Assembly: GCA_945898055.1 (NCBI GenBank)
Contig: CAMDGV010000032.1
Coordinates: 1 to 51,159, forward strand
Source of the DNA: Akkermansia muciniphila
GTDB taxonomy: Bacteria > Verrucomicrobiota > Verrucomicrobiia > Limisphaerales > UBA9464
Length of the DNA stretch: 51,159 bases
Direction: 5' to 3'
This document shows positions 9,601 through 19,129 of the stretch, in pieces (position 1 is the stretch's first letter; every line of letters starts with the position of its first letter). Under the pieces are notes generated by a model. It did not search any database. It saw nothing but the letters and a program-made list of their open reading frames with translations, and was not told where the DNA came from. The translations under genes and the position numbers were made by a program.

Positions 9601-12600
9601 CGCCCCGACGAATTGTTTTCCACCAACGCTGTTGGCGCGGTTTCGAGCAGTCGAATCTACATTGAGATCGCCGACGTTTTCTATGGTAGCGGCGGTAGTT
9701 GGGGGACTTGGGCAGATGGCGGCGGTTCTAGTCTTGAACTGAGGGATTTGAATGCCGATCCAATGCAAGGTGCCAACTGGGGAGATTCAGATGAAACAAC
9801 GAAGAGCGAGTGGACTTCAGTTTCGTTCACGGGCCGACTCGACAACGGCAACTCAGGATTTCCCCCGAACCAATTACAAATTACCCTGCAAGGAGGCGGC
9901 GAAGCCTTAGTGGATGACGTCGAGGTCGTGCGTCAGGGAACGACGGCTAATTTGGTCAACAATTCTGGGTTTGAGACTGGGACGGGTGCCGTGGCAACCG
10001 GATGGACACTGCAGGGGAATCATCTTGAATCCTTTATTCAAAATACCGATGCGGCTTCGGGGGCACGTTGTTTACATATTAAGACTCAGGCTCGCGGCGA
10101 CACTGGCATCAACCGCATCCGAACCCCTCTTACCTCAGGATTGACCGATGGATCTACGGCGACCTTACGTGCTCGAGTGCGTTGGATTCGTGGTTGGCCG
10201 GAAGTTTTGTTTCGTCTTCGGGGCAGTTGGCTCGAGATGCCGGTGGCACTCGCGGTCCCTAGAAATTTAGGAACACCTGGACAAGTCAATAGTCGACGTC
10301 TGGATAATGCTGGGCCGATCTTGTCTGAGGTGACCCATTCGCCTCCGCTGCCAACGACGGGTCAGGCGGTCACCGTCACTGCCCGAGTCGCCGATCCGGA
10401 GGGGATTAGCTCAGTACAATTGATTGGGCGAGTCGATGGAACAAGTACGACCGTGAGCGTAGTTTTGCGAGATGACGGCACCTTGGGTGATGCTTTTCCA
10501 GGTGACGGAATTTATAGTGGCATTATATCCGGACGCAGCGATGGGACTTTGGTGGCTTTCCGGTTAGAGGCTAAGGATGCATCGACAACGCCAGTGACTT
10601 CGCAATTCCCGATGGATTCACCGGTTCACCAGTGCCTCGTGCGTTGGGGGGATCCGATTCCCTTCGGAACCTTGGGGCATTATCATATGTGGAACACGGT
10701 GGCCGTCGAGTCGGCGCGTAATAATACGACCCCACTCAACAACACCTTCCGAGATTTAACCTTTGTCTATGGTAATTCGCGGGTCATTTATGCTGGCGGT
10801 TTTAAGGATAAAGGGAGTCCGTTTCATGGAGGTAGCGGTGACTGGTATGTGGCCTTCCCTTCGGATCAACCGATATTGGGGACAACTGAATTAGCCTTGG
10901 TTTCGACCGGTAATGGAGGCGGGGATTATACCAACCTACGTGAGCAGGTTTGTTTCTCCATTGCCCGAGACATTGGAGCAGGTTACTTGCAACGCCGTTA
11001 TATCAAGTTGTTCCGTAATGGCGGACAGTTCCGTGAGGTCATGGAGGACACCGAGGAACCGAATGGGCAATATGCGGAGCGTTTTGAGAACAAGGGGACA
11101 AGGCCTGATCTCTATAAGATTGAAGACTGGTTTGAGTTTCAGGATGACGGCACCAGTTTCAGTAATGTGGACGCCAGCCTTCAACGGTTCAGTTCACCGC
11201 CAGGAGTGGCTAATGCGCCGCTGAAAGCCGCACGTTACCGATGGAGTTTCCGGAAGCGAGCCGTCCAGGATTCTGCAAATAATTTTACGAACTTGTTTAA
11301 TCTCGTAGAGACGATGAACGCGACAGGTTCTGGTTATCCGTCGCGGGTTTTCTCCACCGTCGATGTCGACCAATGGATGCGTACTTTTGCTTTTGAACGA
11401 ATTGTTGGGAACTGGGATTCCTACGGGATGGGGCGTGGCAAAAATATGTACGCCTACAAACGGGACGGCACCACCTGGAAGCTCTTCCCTTGGGATGTGG
11501 ATTTCGCTCTCGACGGCGGAGGTAATGGTCCGACGGACGCCCTTTGGGGCGCAGGGGATCCGGTGATCAATCGGATGTTTGACGACTTCGCGATGCGCCG
11601 TCGCTTGTGGCAAGCTTATCGGGATGCAATTAACGGCCCCCTTTTGCCTGAGCGGGTGGCGAGGGAGGCAAATTCCCGTGCCTCGGTTTTAAAGAACAAC
11701 GGAGTTTCATCGGCTTCAAATGCGGGGGCTCAAAATTATCTTGCGACACGTCGTGAGACGATTCTGAAAGCTTACAAGGCCGCAGATGTGCCGTTATTGG
11801 AGATCACTAGCAATGGCGGCAATACTTTTACCACCGCCGCGACGACCGTGGTTCTGACCGGTAAAGCCCCTCTAGCGTTAGCTAACTTGACCGTGAATGA
11901 TGTGCCCTATCCGGTCACGTGGACTGGTTACACGACATGGAGCCTGACCGTACCTCTTTTACAGCGGACTACTGTATTGACAATCGCGGGTACCGATCGC
12001 TTCGGAGTACTTATTCCTGGAATTTCGGACTCCCAACAGATCATCACCACTGGAGTCCTGCCGCGGATTGAAGACTTCGTAGTCATCAACGAGATCCAGT
12101 ATAATTCAGCACTCCCCAGTTCCTCGTTTCTCGAGCTGTATAATAGCTCTCCTAACACTCCTTTTGATTTAAGTGGGCTTCGATTTGAAGGAGTTGGTTA
12201 TACCTTTCCTGTTGGTTCAATTATTCCGGCTGGCGGGTTCAAAGTCATTGCTGGGAATGCTGCTGGCTTCTCCGTCGCCTATGGTAGTTCCGTGCCTCTA
12301 TTGGGGGTGTTTCCCGGTACTTTAGATAATGACGGAGAACGGTTGGCGCTGGTGCGTCCTGATCCCACTGGAGGTACCAATGATCTCGTGATTGATGAGG
12401 TTCGTTACAGCAATCGTTTACCGTGGCCTACCAATGCCGCGGGCTTCGGTCCATCGTTGCAGTTACTAGATGCTCGCATCGATAATTGGCGTCCCGGTAA
12501 CTGGATCGCGACGGCTACGAATGCACTTAATCGAGCCACTCCAGGCGCTGCTAATGCTGAGCGTCTCACCTTGGACGCCTTTCCCTTGGTTTGGTTGAAC

Positions 12601-15600
12601 GAACTTCTACCGGTCAATACTACGGGGCCTCTCGATAACGTGGGTGAACACGAACCCTATATCGAGCTCTACAATAGTGGCAGCACTGACTTAGACCTTT
12701 CTGGATACTTCCTTACCGATAATTATACACTTCCGAACCGTTGGCCTTTCCCCTCTGGAACGGTGGTTGGAGCTAATAAGTTTCTGGTCGTCTGGGCTGA
12801 TGGCCAAACTTCTCAATCAACTCCTCTCGCCCCTCATACCAACTTTCGGCTATCGCCTTCCGGCGGTTCCGTGGCTCTGGTTCGTCAGCAAGGCTCGCCT
12901 GCTGTCTCTGCGGTGATGGACTTCATCGATTACGGTGCGGTTAATCCAAACCGGAGTTATGGATCCTATCCCGATGGGAAAGGGTTCGCACGTCGGGTTT
13001 TTGAGTTTGTTACACCGGGTACTTCTAATAATCCAGCCGTCACGGAAGCTCATATTACCATCAATGAGTTTATGGCGGCCAATGGGCTTTCGATCAAAGA
13101 TTCAGTCGATGGGAAATATGATGATTGGTTTGAGTTATATAATGGTGGTACGACCGCCGTCGATCTGACTGGGTTTTATCTAACCGATAATCTTACTAAT
13201 TCGACTCAGTTCCGTATTCCAGCCGGATATACGATACCCGCTGGAGGTTTCTTACAGGTTTGGGCCGATAATGAGACCGCGCAAAATACTATTTTAAATG
13301 GCGATTTGCACGTCAACTTCCGATTAGCCGCAGCGGTTGAGCAACTAGGGTTGTTTGATCCGAATGGCCGTTTGGTGGATGGGCTTAGCTATAGCAATCA
13401 GGTAGAGGACATTAGCAACGGGCGTTTCCCAGACGGCGCAACGGGGCCGCTCTTGGTCCTCGTTACGCCAACACCCAAGAAACCCAATGTCATCGCTGGC
13501 GGCAACTTACCTCCAGTATTTTTGCCTATCGGGAATCGAAGCGTGAATGAGGAGGCTCTGTTGCAATTTACTGTTCAAGCAACCGATGCCGATGCCAGTC
13601 AGGTTCTTTCCTATAGTTTAGGAGCGGATGCCGCTCTGGGGATGTCCTTAGATGCCGTGACCGGAGTCTTCACTTGGCGACCCACTGAAGCTCAAGGACC
13701 TGGGGTTTTTCTTGTGAGTCTTCGGGTAACCGACAACGGAACTCCCGCGCGGTCGACAGTCGAGCGGATCACCGTGACAGTCGATGAGGTCGATCGCTTG
13801 CCGATCCTCGGTTCGCTACCAGATCGCGTCGTGAATGAAGGGTCGTTGCTTACCTTTACTGCAGAAGCATCTGACCCTGATTTACCGGCTCAGAGCCTTC
13901 GATTTTCCCTCGTTAATCCCCCAATCGGAGCTGTTTTGGATGCGACAACCGGGGTGTTTGAGTGGGTGCCCAATGAGATTCAAGGTCCAGGGGTGTTCTC
14001 ACTGACAATCCGAGTTTCGCAGCTAGGCTCAATTGAGGCGGTTAGCGACCGGACTTTTTCGGTGACAGTGAACGAAGTAGATAGTCCCCCAGCGATTGTC
14101 CAGTTGGCTCCGGTCTCGGTGATTGAGGGTCAAACTTTGGTGGTAACTAATCGGGCCATCGATCCCGATGCAACGCCTGTGGTACTGAGTTACAGTTTGC
14201 CTGCGGGTGCACCGGAGGGTGTCCGTCTCGATTCAGTCACTGGGGTGCTGACTTGGGACACCAGCGAGAAGGATGGGCCTGGGAGTCATTTGATTCTGAT
14301 ACGTGTGACCCAAACTGGTACCCCGGCCTTGAGTGACCAATACGCCCTCGGTGTCACGGTGCTGGAAGATAATCAAGCCCCCCAATTGAATCCAGTAGCC
14401 GATCAATGGGTAAATGAGGGTGAGACAGTTTCATTCATGGCAGTCGCTACCGATTCGGATCGGCCGGCCCAGACTCTTACCTATTCGCTGGAACCAAATA
14501 CCCCAACTGGAGCTCGTCTTGATCCAGTCACTGGGGTCTTTGATTGGTTAGTGGATGCCGAAGCGGGTGCATCGACCAACCTAATTAGTCTCCGAGTCAC
14601 CGATAATGGGCCGGGGACGTTGTCCGCCTTACAGTCCTTTCGAGTGATCACCCGTCCCCGTTTTCGCGTGGTAATCAATGAGGTGATGCATCATCCATCG
14701 GTTACCAATGCTGCCTATGTGGAATTGGTTAATCCGTCGAAGAATGCCGCGTGGGTCTTAGATGGACTGCGCCTGACTGGGCTCGATCTGTCTTATACAT
14801 TTCCTGCGGGAACGACCCTCGCGCCGGGTGCGATGATTTGTATTGCCAGCCAGTTGGCGGCCTTTCGCAGTGCCTACGGATCTCAGCCCACCGTGAGTGG
14901 TGTGTGGACAGGTCGTTTGAGAGCGGATGGAGATGTGCTTCGTCTCGTTCAACCGAGCGAGGGAAACCAAGGAGAAATAATTTTGGATGAACTCCGATTT
15001 GAGTCGACTGACCCTTGGCCCGCAGCAGCTCGGGGTGCGGGGGCTTCATTGCAATTAGTAGATAATCAACGCGACAATACTCGGCTGGGGAATTGGTCGT
15101 CGACAGCCAGCTTCAACGGGCGTCGTGATCTGGTGGTGATGACCAATAAATGGTCTTATTTCCAGACCGGCCCTGCGGATTCCAAGTGGAATTCGGCTGA
15201 CTTTGTGGACAGTAAATGGCCGGTGGGACGGGGTCTTCTTTATGTCGAAAGTGCGGAGTTGCCTCAACCCAAGAATACCGCACTGACTTTAGGTCAGATT
15301 ACCTATTATTTTCGCACGAGCTTTGTACTGCCGACGGTGCCGACGGGTGCTCGATTGGTGTTGAAAACAGTCTTAGATGATGGAGCGATCTTTTACCTGA
15401 ATGGACAGGAGGTTTTTCGACAGGGAATGGATCCGACAGGGCTGATTGATTTCAATAGTTTAGCCACGTTGACTGTGACCGATGCGACCGTTGATGGGCC
15501 CTTCACCGTACCGGCAACTGCTCTCAAGGCGGGATTGAATGTCTTGGCTGTCGAAGTGCACCAAATCAGTGCGGGAAGTTCCGATATCGTCTTCGGTTGT

Positions 15601-16629
15601 TCATTGGATTTGGAGGGGGGAGATGTTCCCTCATTCACGCCGGGCCAACTCAATACGGTAGGGCTCGCCTTGCCTGAGTTTCCCTCCGTTTTTGTGACTG
15701 AAGTACTTGCGCGCAACAGCACAGGAATCTTGGATGGTAAAGGGGCCCGGGAACCCTGGATTGAAGTGGCTAACTCGGGTAATAACTCGGTCAATCTTGA
15801 GGGCTGGGCCTTAAGTGTAACCTCTGGGGATTTGGGAAGCTGGAGCTTTCCTGCGGGAGCTTTTCTACCGCCGCACAGTTTGACGGTGATTTTTGCGGAT
15901 GGCGAACCAGATCAAACTGTCGGCAGCGAATGGCACACTTCATTTCGCCTTAATCCGACGAGTGGAGTGGTCTTGCTAAGCCGTTTGCAACCGGGCGGAC
16001 GGGCGGTGGTTGATTACCTCCGATACGCTGGGCTGGAGTCCGACCAATCAGCCGGACCAGATCCCAACGCCATGGCGGGTGGAAGCCGTCCTGCCACACC
16101 GACCCCAGGGACTGAGATTCAGGGCAATCGACCTCCGAGATTTGCTTCCGTGCTGGACGGGAGTGTCGCGGTCGGTGAGTTTTTGACCTTACCAATCACA
16201 GCGACGGATCCGGACGTTGGTCAGATACTGACCTATAGTTTGGTCTTTGGACCGGCCAATCTTACCGTGAGTACGAAAGGGGAGATTCGTTGGAATCCTG
16301 AGGCTTTCCAAGCTGGTCCGCACCCTGTCCGGGTCCGAGTTCAAGATAACGGTAACCCAGTTCTGCTTGACGAGACCACCTTCACTTTGACTGCGACGGT
16401 TCCATTGGGGCCAGTGGTCTTAGGATACCGTTTGCAGGGGCAGATCTTCGAACTGTTACTACCGACGATTAGGGGACGGCAGTATCGTTTAGAAATCAGT
16501 GATCAACTCGACCAAGGTCGGTGGAGAGTTCTTCAAACACTCACAGGAACCGGAGCCTTAGAGGTTATTCCAGATCCAGCGCCCTTGGTTCCAGGTGGGC
16601 ATTTTTATCGAGTCACTGCGCTTCCCTAA
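6619..16629 (+). CDS. Giant exported multidomain protein: PA14, Ig-like, lamin-tail, CotH kinase and putative-Ig repeats
   Basis: Exported adhesin- or scaffold-like protein of about 3300 residues. Regions in order, by nucleotide position: signal peptide to about 6760; PA14 6770-7200; Ig-like 7260-7515; Big_5-like 7520-7810; concanavalin-like 7870-8350; three lamin-tail domains from about 8430, 8915 and 9310, each opening with SE-x-M or NEI and ELYN/ELLN; a CBM-like stretch 9790-10170; CotH kinase 10650-11780 with NWDSYG, KNMYAYK and PWDVDFAL; three lamin-tail domains from 12070, 12590 and 13055; four putative-Ig (He_PIG) repeats 13500-14650; another lamin-tail domain 14665-15110; a jelly-roll-like part 15110-15650; a last lamin-tail domain 15660-16100; a fifth putative-Ig repeat; and a short C-terminal domain. 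CotH-family proteins can be secretory protein kinases. The frame is open to a TTG at 6586. ATG 6619 is used, and GTG 6667 would give a shorter, more typical signal peptide. No membrane anchor is visible. Confidence 0.9.
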   Translation: MFKQTSLENLSWLSAWVKLGLLKSAKYGTGLVVLLLNLGLAMPAAAQPAQGLLREVYNGIPGVSVSDLIGAAIFPNKPTATGYVTNFFEAPTDIMEEYGQRLRGFIVPPVTGNYTFWIASDDGSQLWLSTDDSVTQKKLIASVNSWTPSRSWDLEANQKSAAIRLVAGQSYYVEALMKEGGGGDNLAVRWLRPDGVNEAPIPGTRLIPWGVSLKLPTLLRQPRNTSAVEGLVAKFDLQLDPLGPSSYQWRRNGVALLGATNSVLEYLPVTLADQGARFSVALTNKYGAALSEEAVLTVIPDLTIPTLVKVENRANRILRVTFSEALLASRAQIAANYQVSGNASVEGAVLEPDGQTVVLTVSPLIYGESYTLTVSGVSDRAGAPNFILPRSQSSFVVSEYTPLGVGDSSQPGNLVRLGPDRFDLTGAGLVIGGSQDQFQFASELKTGDFDLQARLEGVTVSDAFLHAGLMVRDSLAANARFAAIFASSVQLGCFFESRNTVGTATTSQSLRAGFPVNYPQTWLRLRRVGSQFTGFASLDGLGWTQLGTTTLASAPATLYFGLAISSQNSEVPLTARFRDIGPVKRTVEVPWTWSSESMGPFVRSTGIVLSELMYHPREDSSGRNLEFIELYNAGSVVEDMSGAELRGEIQYTFPEGFLLQAGAFVVIAARPADLEAAYGVTQVMGPYSRQLSNEGGVVTLRAKQGDTLFSVAYETSHPWPVAADGSGHSLTLVRPSYGPSDPRAWGASQIMGGTPGGPEILGARPDGGVVINEILAHTDDPIVDFVELLNTRITEMDLSGYIITDDLRTNRFRIPEGTILGGRRHLVFDQNQLGFRLSAAGETLYLINPRGTGIVDVLRFGPQENGVSLGRQPDGAASFRRLSKVTPGAANATWRAEEIVMSEIMYNPISGLDDDEYLELYNRSSAPVDLGGWRFTRGLDYRIPVGVTLPVGGFLVVAKNPAQLLATHPSLNPATLLGGYNGTLANGGERIVLARPDELFSTNAVGAVSSSRIYIEIADVFYGSGGSWGTWADGGGSSLELRDLNADPMQGANWGDSDETTKSEWTSVSFTGRLDNGNSGFPPNQLQITLQGGGEALVDDVEVVRQGTTANLVNNSGFETGTGAVATGWTLQGNHLESFIQNTDAASGARCLHIKTQARGDTGINRIRTPLTSGLTDGSTATLRARVRWIRGWPEVLFRLRGSWLEMPVALAVPRNLGTPGQVNSRRLDNAGPILSEVTHSPPLPTTGQAVTVTARVADPEGISSVQLIGRVDGTSTTVSVVLRDDGTLGDAFPGDGIYSGIISGRSDGTLVAFRLEAKDASTTPVTSQFPMDSPVHQCLVRWGDPIPFGTLGHYHMWNTVAVESARNNTTPLNNTFRDLTFVYGNSRVIYAGGFKDKGSPFHGGSGDWYVAFPSDQPILGTTELALVSTGNGGGDYTNLREQVCFSIARDIGAGYLQRRYIKLFRNGGQFREVMEDTEEPNGQYAERFENKGTRPDLYKIEDWFEFQDDGTSFSNVDASLQRFSSPPGVANAPLKAARYRWSFRKRAVQDSANNFTNLFNLVETMNATGSGYPSRVFSTVDVDQWMRTFAFERIVGNWDSYGMGRGKNMYAYKRDGTTWKLFPWDVDFALDGGGNGPTDALWGAGDPVINRMFDDFAMRRRLWQAYRDAINGPLLPERVAREANSRASVLKNNGVSSASNAGAQNYLATRRETILKAYKAADVPLLEITSNGGNTFTTAATTVVLTGKAPLALANLTVNDVPYPVTWTGYTTWSLTVPLLQRTTVLTIAGTDRFGVLIPGISDSQQIITTGVLPRIEDFVVINEIQYNSALPSSSFLELYNSSPNTPFDLSGLRFEGVGYTFPVGSIIPAGGFKVIAGNAAGFSVAYGSSVPLLGVFPGTLDNDGERLALVRPDPTGGTNDLVIDEVRYSNRLPWPTNAAGFGPSLQLLDARIDNWRPGNWIATATNALNRATPGAANAERLTLDAFPLVWLNELLPVNTTGPLDNVGEHEPYIELYNSGSTDLDLSGYFLTDNYTLPNRWPFPSGTVVGANKFLVVWADGQTSQSTPLAPHTNFRLSPSGGSVALVRQQGSPAVSAVMDFIDYGAVNPNRSYGSYPDGKGFARRVFEFVTPGTSNNPAVTEAHITINEFMAANGLSIKDSVDGKYDDWFELYNGGTTAVDLTGFYLTDNLTNSTQFRIPAGYTIPAGGFLQVWADNETAQNTILNGDLHVNFRLAAAVEQLGLFDPNGRLVDGLSYSNQVEDISNGRFPDGATGPLLVLVTPTPKKPNVIAGGNLPPVFLPIGNRSVNEEALLQFTVQATDADASQVLSYSLGADAALGMSLDAVTGVFTWRPTEAQGPGVFLVSLRVTDNGTPARSTVERITVTVDEVDRLPILGSLPDRVVNEGSLLTFTAEASDPDLPAQSLRFSLVNPPIGAVLDATTGVFEWVPNEIQGPGVFSLTIRVSQLGSIEAVSDRTFSVTVNEVDSPPAIVQLAPVSVIEGQTLVVTNRAIDPDATPVVLSYSLPAGAPEGVRLDSVTGVLTWDTSEKDGPGSHLILIRVTQTGTPALSDQYALGVTVLEDNQAPQLNPVADQWVNEGETVSFMAVATDSDRPAQTLTYSLEPNTPTGARLDPVTGVFDWLVDAEAGASTNLISLRVTDNGPGTLSALQSFRVITRPRFRVVINEVMHHPSVTNAAYVELVNPSKNAAWVLDGLRLTGLDLSYTFPAGTTLAPGAMICIASQLAAFRSAYGSQPTVSGVWTGRLRADGDVLRLVQPSEGNQGEIILDELRFESTDPWPAAARGAGASLQLVDNQRDNTRLGNWSSTASFNGRRDLVVMTNKWSYFQTGPADSKWNSADFVDSKWPVGRGLLYVESAELPQPKNTALTLGQITYYFRTSFVLPTVPTGARLVLKTVLDDGAIFYLNGQEVFRQGMDPTGLIDFNSLATLTVTDATVDGPFTVPATALKAGLNVLAVEVHQISAGSSDIVFGCSLDLEGGDVPSFTPGQLNTVGLALPEFPSVFVTEVLARNSTGILDGKGAREPWIEVANSGNNSVNLEGWALSVTSGDLGSWSFPAGAFLPPHSLTVIFADGEPDQTVGSEWHTSFRLNPTSGVVLLSRLQPGGRAVVDYLRYAGLESDQSAGPDPNAMAGGSRPATPTPGTEIQGNRPPRFASVLDGSVAVGEFLTLPITATDPDVGQILTYSLVFGPANLTVSTKGEIRWNPEAFQAGPHPVRVRVQDNGNPVLLDETTFTLTATVPLGPVVLGYRLQGQIFELLLPTIRGRQYRLEISDQLDQGRWRVLQTLTGTGALEVIPDPAPLVPGGHFYRVTALP

Positions 16630-16899
16630 ATAAGAGTGGGTATGAAAAGGAAGCGGCCGCTGGAAACAAAGTTCGAGGTCGGCCTCTCCCGGTTCAAAAA
16701 CACCGTGAGTATCCGAGTCAGGTGAAAGGGTGTTTAAAATCCGGCGGGAGACTGCTGCGCCGCGAACTTCCGCTCACAAAATCGAGTTGTTATCTTTGGC
16801 TTTGAAATCCGCAACGCCCTAGTGGAATCGATGAGCCCAAAGGGGGGGTCTTGACGCCTTGGTTGCCTCAGCATAAGCTATTTCTCGGGTTCGAAAACT
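16630..16899. other. Intergenic region ahead of clpP
   Basis: No supported gene is present. The open frame running from inside the giant gene to 16805 is a frame shadow with low-complexity composition. The last 50 bases contain a good sigma-70-type promoter for clpP, listed separately. Confidence 0.5.
16851..16879 (+). promoter_or_regulatory. Sigma-70-type promoter of clpP
   Basis: TTGACG (16851-16856) is separated by exactly 17 bases from TAAGCT (16874-16879). Transcription would begin near 16886 and leave a leader of only about 14 bases before the clpP ATG at 16900. The -35 box matches 5 of 6 consensus bases, and the -10 box is weaker but keeps its first, second and last bases. No Shine-Dalgarno sequence is seen in the short leader. 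Confidence 0.5.
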
Positions 16900-17529
16900 A
16901 TGCGCAACTTTGTTAATATTCCCTACGTCATCGAGCAGACTGGTCGTGGTGAAAAAGGCTATGATCTTTACAGTCGGCTGCTGGTCGACCGCATCATTTT
17001 TCTAGGCACGCCAGTAGATGACATGGTGGCTAACGTGATCGTCGCTCAATTTCTGTTTTTACAGATGACCGATCCTAAAAAGGACATCCATTTTTACATT
17101 AACTCGCCCGGCGGTAGTGTCACTGCTGGGTTGGCCATTTACGATACGATGCAGTGGTTGAGTTGCGATGTGAACACCTACTGCGTCGGGCAAGCTGCCA
17201 GCATGGGCGCGGTCCTTTTGGCCGGAGGAACTAAGGGGAAGCGGTTTGCCCTACCGAACGCCAATATTATGATTCATCAGGTTTTGGGTGGAGCCGAAGG
17301 GCAGGCGAGTGATGTAGAAATCCGAGTGAAGTACATGATTCGTTTGAAGGAGCGGTTGAACAACATTCTATCTAAACATACCGGTCAGCCTTATGAAGTG
17401 GTTGAGAAGGCATGTGATCGAGACAACTTTATGACCTCGGACGACGCTAAGCTTTTTGGATTGGTTGATGAAGTTGTGAGCAGTCGAAAGGACCTTCCGA
17501 AACCCGTCGATGCTGATTCCAAGGCCTAA
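16900..17529 (+). CDS. clpP: ATP-dependent Clp protease proteolytic subunit ClpP
   Basis: Cytoplasmic serine protease subunit, 209 residues, a normal length. The catalytic triad can be placed by family alignment: S101 in GQAASMGA, H126 in MIHQVLGG, and D175 in the DRDNFM segment. It forms a double heptameric chamber fed by a AAA+ unfoldase. That partner, clpX, lies 71 bases downstream in the same orientation, the usual clpP-clpX order. No trigger factor gene (tig) precedes it here, unlike the common tig-clpP-clpX arrangement. The glycine-rich [11 protein letters not shown] segment (about residues 68-78) is intact. Nothing suggests a degenerate paralogue. Confidence 0.98.
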   Translation: MRNFVNIPYVIEQTGRGEKGYDLYSRLLVDRIIFLGTPVDDMVANVIVAQFLFLQMTDPKKDIHFYINSPGGSVTAGLAIYDTMQWLSCDVNTYCVGQAASMGAVLLAGGTKGKRFALPNANIMIHQVLGGAEGQASDVEIRVKYMIRLKERLNNILSKHTGQPYEVVEKACDRDNFMTSDDAKLFGLVDEVVSSRKDLPKPVDADSKA

Positions 17530-17557
17530 GTCTTTTACGCCGGTTGCTAGTTAAAAA

Positions 17558-17575
17558 AGACAGAGTTCTCTGTCT
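17558..17575. promoter_or_regulatory. 18-bp palindrome in the clpP-clpX gap
   Basis: AGACAGAG (17558-17565) and CTCTGTCT (17568-17575) are exact reverse complements with only TT between them. The element sits 25 bases upstream of the clpX ATG and is preceded by an A run (17553-17558), with no T run after it. It could be an operator, an mRNA processing or attenuation hairpin, or, read on the other strand, a hairpin followed by a T run. A full terminator for the plus strand is not supported. Confidence 0.55.
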
Positions 17576-17600
17576 GGAGAGTCCAAATTAGATAGTTTTT

Positions 17601-18869
17601 ATGGCACGAGCCTCTCAGATTACCATGTGCAGTTTCTGTGGGAAGTCGAAGGCGGAAGTGAAGCGCTTGATCGCCGGTCCTGGCGTTTACATTTGTGACG
17701 CCTGCGTTGGGGTTTGTCGGGAGGTTTTAGAAAAAGAGACTCAGACCGAGGGAGAAAGCCCAGTGCGGGTTCTTAAGGTGCCGAAGCCTGCAGAAATCAA
17801 GCGGCATTTGGATAACCATGTGATCGGGCAGGACGATGCTAAACGCACCCTGAGTGTTGCTGTCTATAATCACTACAAGCGGATTTTGTCCAAAAAAGAG
17901 GGAGCTAAAGGAGCAGCGGATGACGTTGAGATTGAGAAGAGCAATATTCTAATGCTGGGCCCTACTGGGTGTGGCAAGACCCTTTTGGCTCGCACTCTCG
18001 CCAAACTTCTCGACGTTCCGTTCGCCATTGCTGACGCGACAGTTATTACTGAGGCGGGATATGTTGGTGAAGATGTTGAAAACATTGTTCTACGGTTGCT
18101 TCACGCCGCTGATTTCGACGTGAAACGAGCGCAAATAGGAATTGTTTACATCGATGAAATTGATAAAATTGCTCGTAAAACCGACAATGTTTCTATCACT
18201 CGAGATGTGTCAGGTGAGGGGGTTCAGCAGGGATTATTGAAGATTCTAGAGGGAACAGTCTGTAATGTTCCACCTCAAGGGGGGCGAAAGCATCCTCAGC
18301 AGGAATATATTAAAGTAGATACCACGCATATTCTGTTTATCTGCGGCGGTGCCTTTGTGGGCTTGGATCCGATTATTCAGCGTCGTTTGGGCAGACGCTC
18401 GATGGGCTTTGGCACTGGGACTTCAGTTGAGCAACGGACAGGAGAATTCGGTGAACAGTCGGTGGCGCGGAAGATCGAACCGGAGGATCTTCTTTCTTTT
18501 GGTTTCATCCCGGAATTCATTGGCCGACTTCCCGTGATCGCTATTCTAGATGAATTGAATCAATCGGAACTTTGCGCCGTTTTGACCCAACCGAAGAACG
18601 CTCTTATTCATCAGCTATCAAAGCTATTTGCCCTCGATGGAAATGAACTCATTTTTACTGGGGACGCAGTGCAAGAATTAGCGGTGCAGGCGGTCCGGAA
18701 AAAAACTGGGGCACGGGCCTTGAGAGCACTCGTAGAAAAACTATTGCGCGATGTGATGTTCGAATTGCCGAGTTCGGATGTGACCTCAGTAGTGGTGGTT
18801 AATGGTGCGGTGGTGCGGGGGGAGGCTCTTCCCCTCATTAGCAAACGACCCGACCAAGCTGCGGCTTAA
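17601..18869 (+). CDS. clpX: ATP-dependent Clp protease ATP-binding subunit ClpX
   Basis: AAA+ unfoldase that selects substrates and feeds them to ClpP, 422 residues. The N-terminal zinc-binding domain has C10, C13, C32 and C35. Walker A is GPTGCGKT (120-127), Walker B with IDEID is at 184-188, and the pore loop GYVG is at 153-156. The tripeptide that docks on ClpP is MGF (268-270), where IGF or LGF is usual, a conservative change. The C-terminal small AAA+ domain with the [13 protein letters not shown] segment is complete. The start ATG has no Shine-Dalgarno sequence, and a palindrome lies in the gap before it. The role is firm because of neighbouring clpP and the zinc finger, which separates ClpX from HslU and Lon. 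Confidence 0.98.
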   Translation: MARASQITMCSFCGKSKAEVKRLIAGPGVYICDACVGVCREVLEKETQTEGESPVRVLKVPKPAEIKRHLDNHVIGQDDAKRTLSVAVYNHYKRILSKKEGAKGAADDVEIEKSNILMLGPTGCGKTLLARTLAKLLDVPFAIADATVITEAGYVGEDVENIVLRLLHAADFDVKRAQIGIVYIDEIDKIARKTDNVSITRDVSGEGVQQGLLKILEGTVCNVPPQGGRKHPQQEYIKVDTTHILFICGGAFVGLDPIIQRRLGRRSMGFGTGTSVEQRTGEFGEQSVARKIEPEDLLSFGFIPEFIGRLPVIAILDELNQSELCAVLTQPKNALIHQLSKLFALDGNELIFTGDAVQELAVQAVRKKTGARALRALVEKLLRDVMFELPSSDVTSVVVVNGAVVRGEALPLISKRPDQAAA

Positions 18870-19129
18870 TCCAATTTCGATTCGCAGTGAGATGTCCTCG
18901 GCTTTTGGGTCAGTGCTTCTTTTATTACCCCCTCATTTCCCACCTTCATTCTTGTTGGGCTTTCTCCGTCTGGACCGCCGAATCAACCAATCAAGTCGGA
19001 TCTCCCATTTACGATAACTCTCGGTTTCGAGTAGCCGAAAATAGGACAAAAAGTAGGCGCCCAATTCCAAAAGACTCCCAAAACAACCTCCACCATTGAG
19101 TCCTCCCCCATAATCTTTAACCTCTTTAA

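Noticed and set aside
16521-16805. 94-codon open frame overlapping the end of the giant gene
   Set aside because: It overlaps the giant gene's 3' end in another frame, has no motif or signal peptide, and its composition is that of a shadow.
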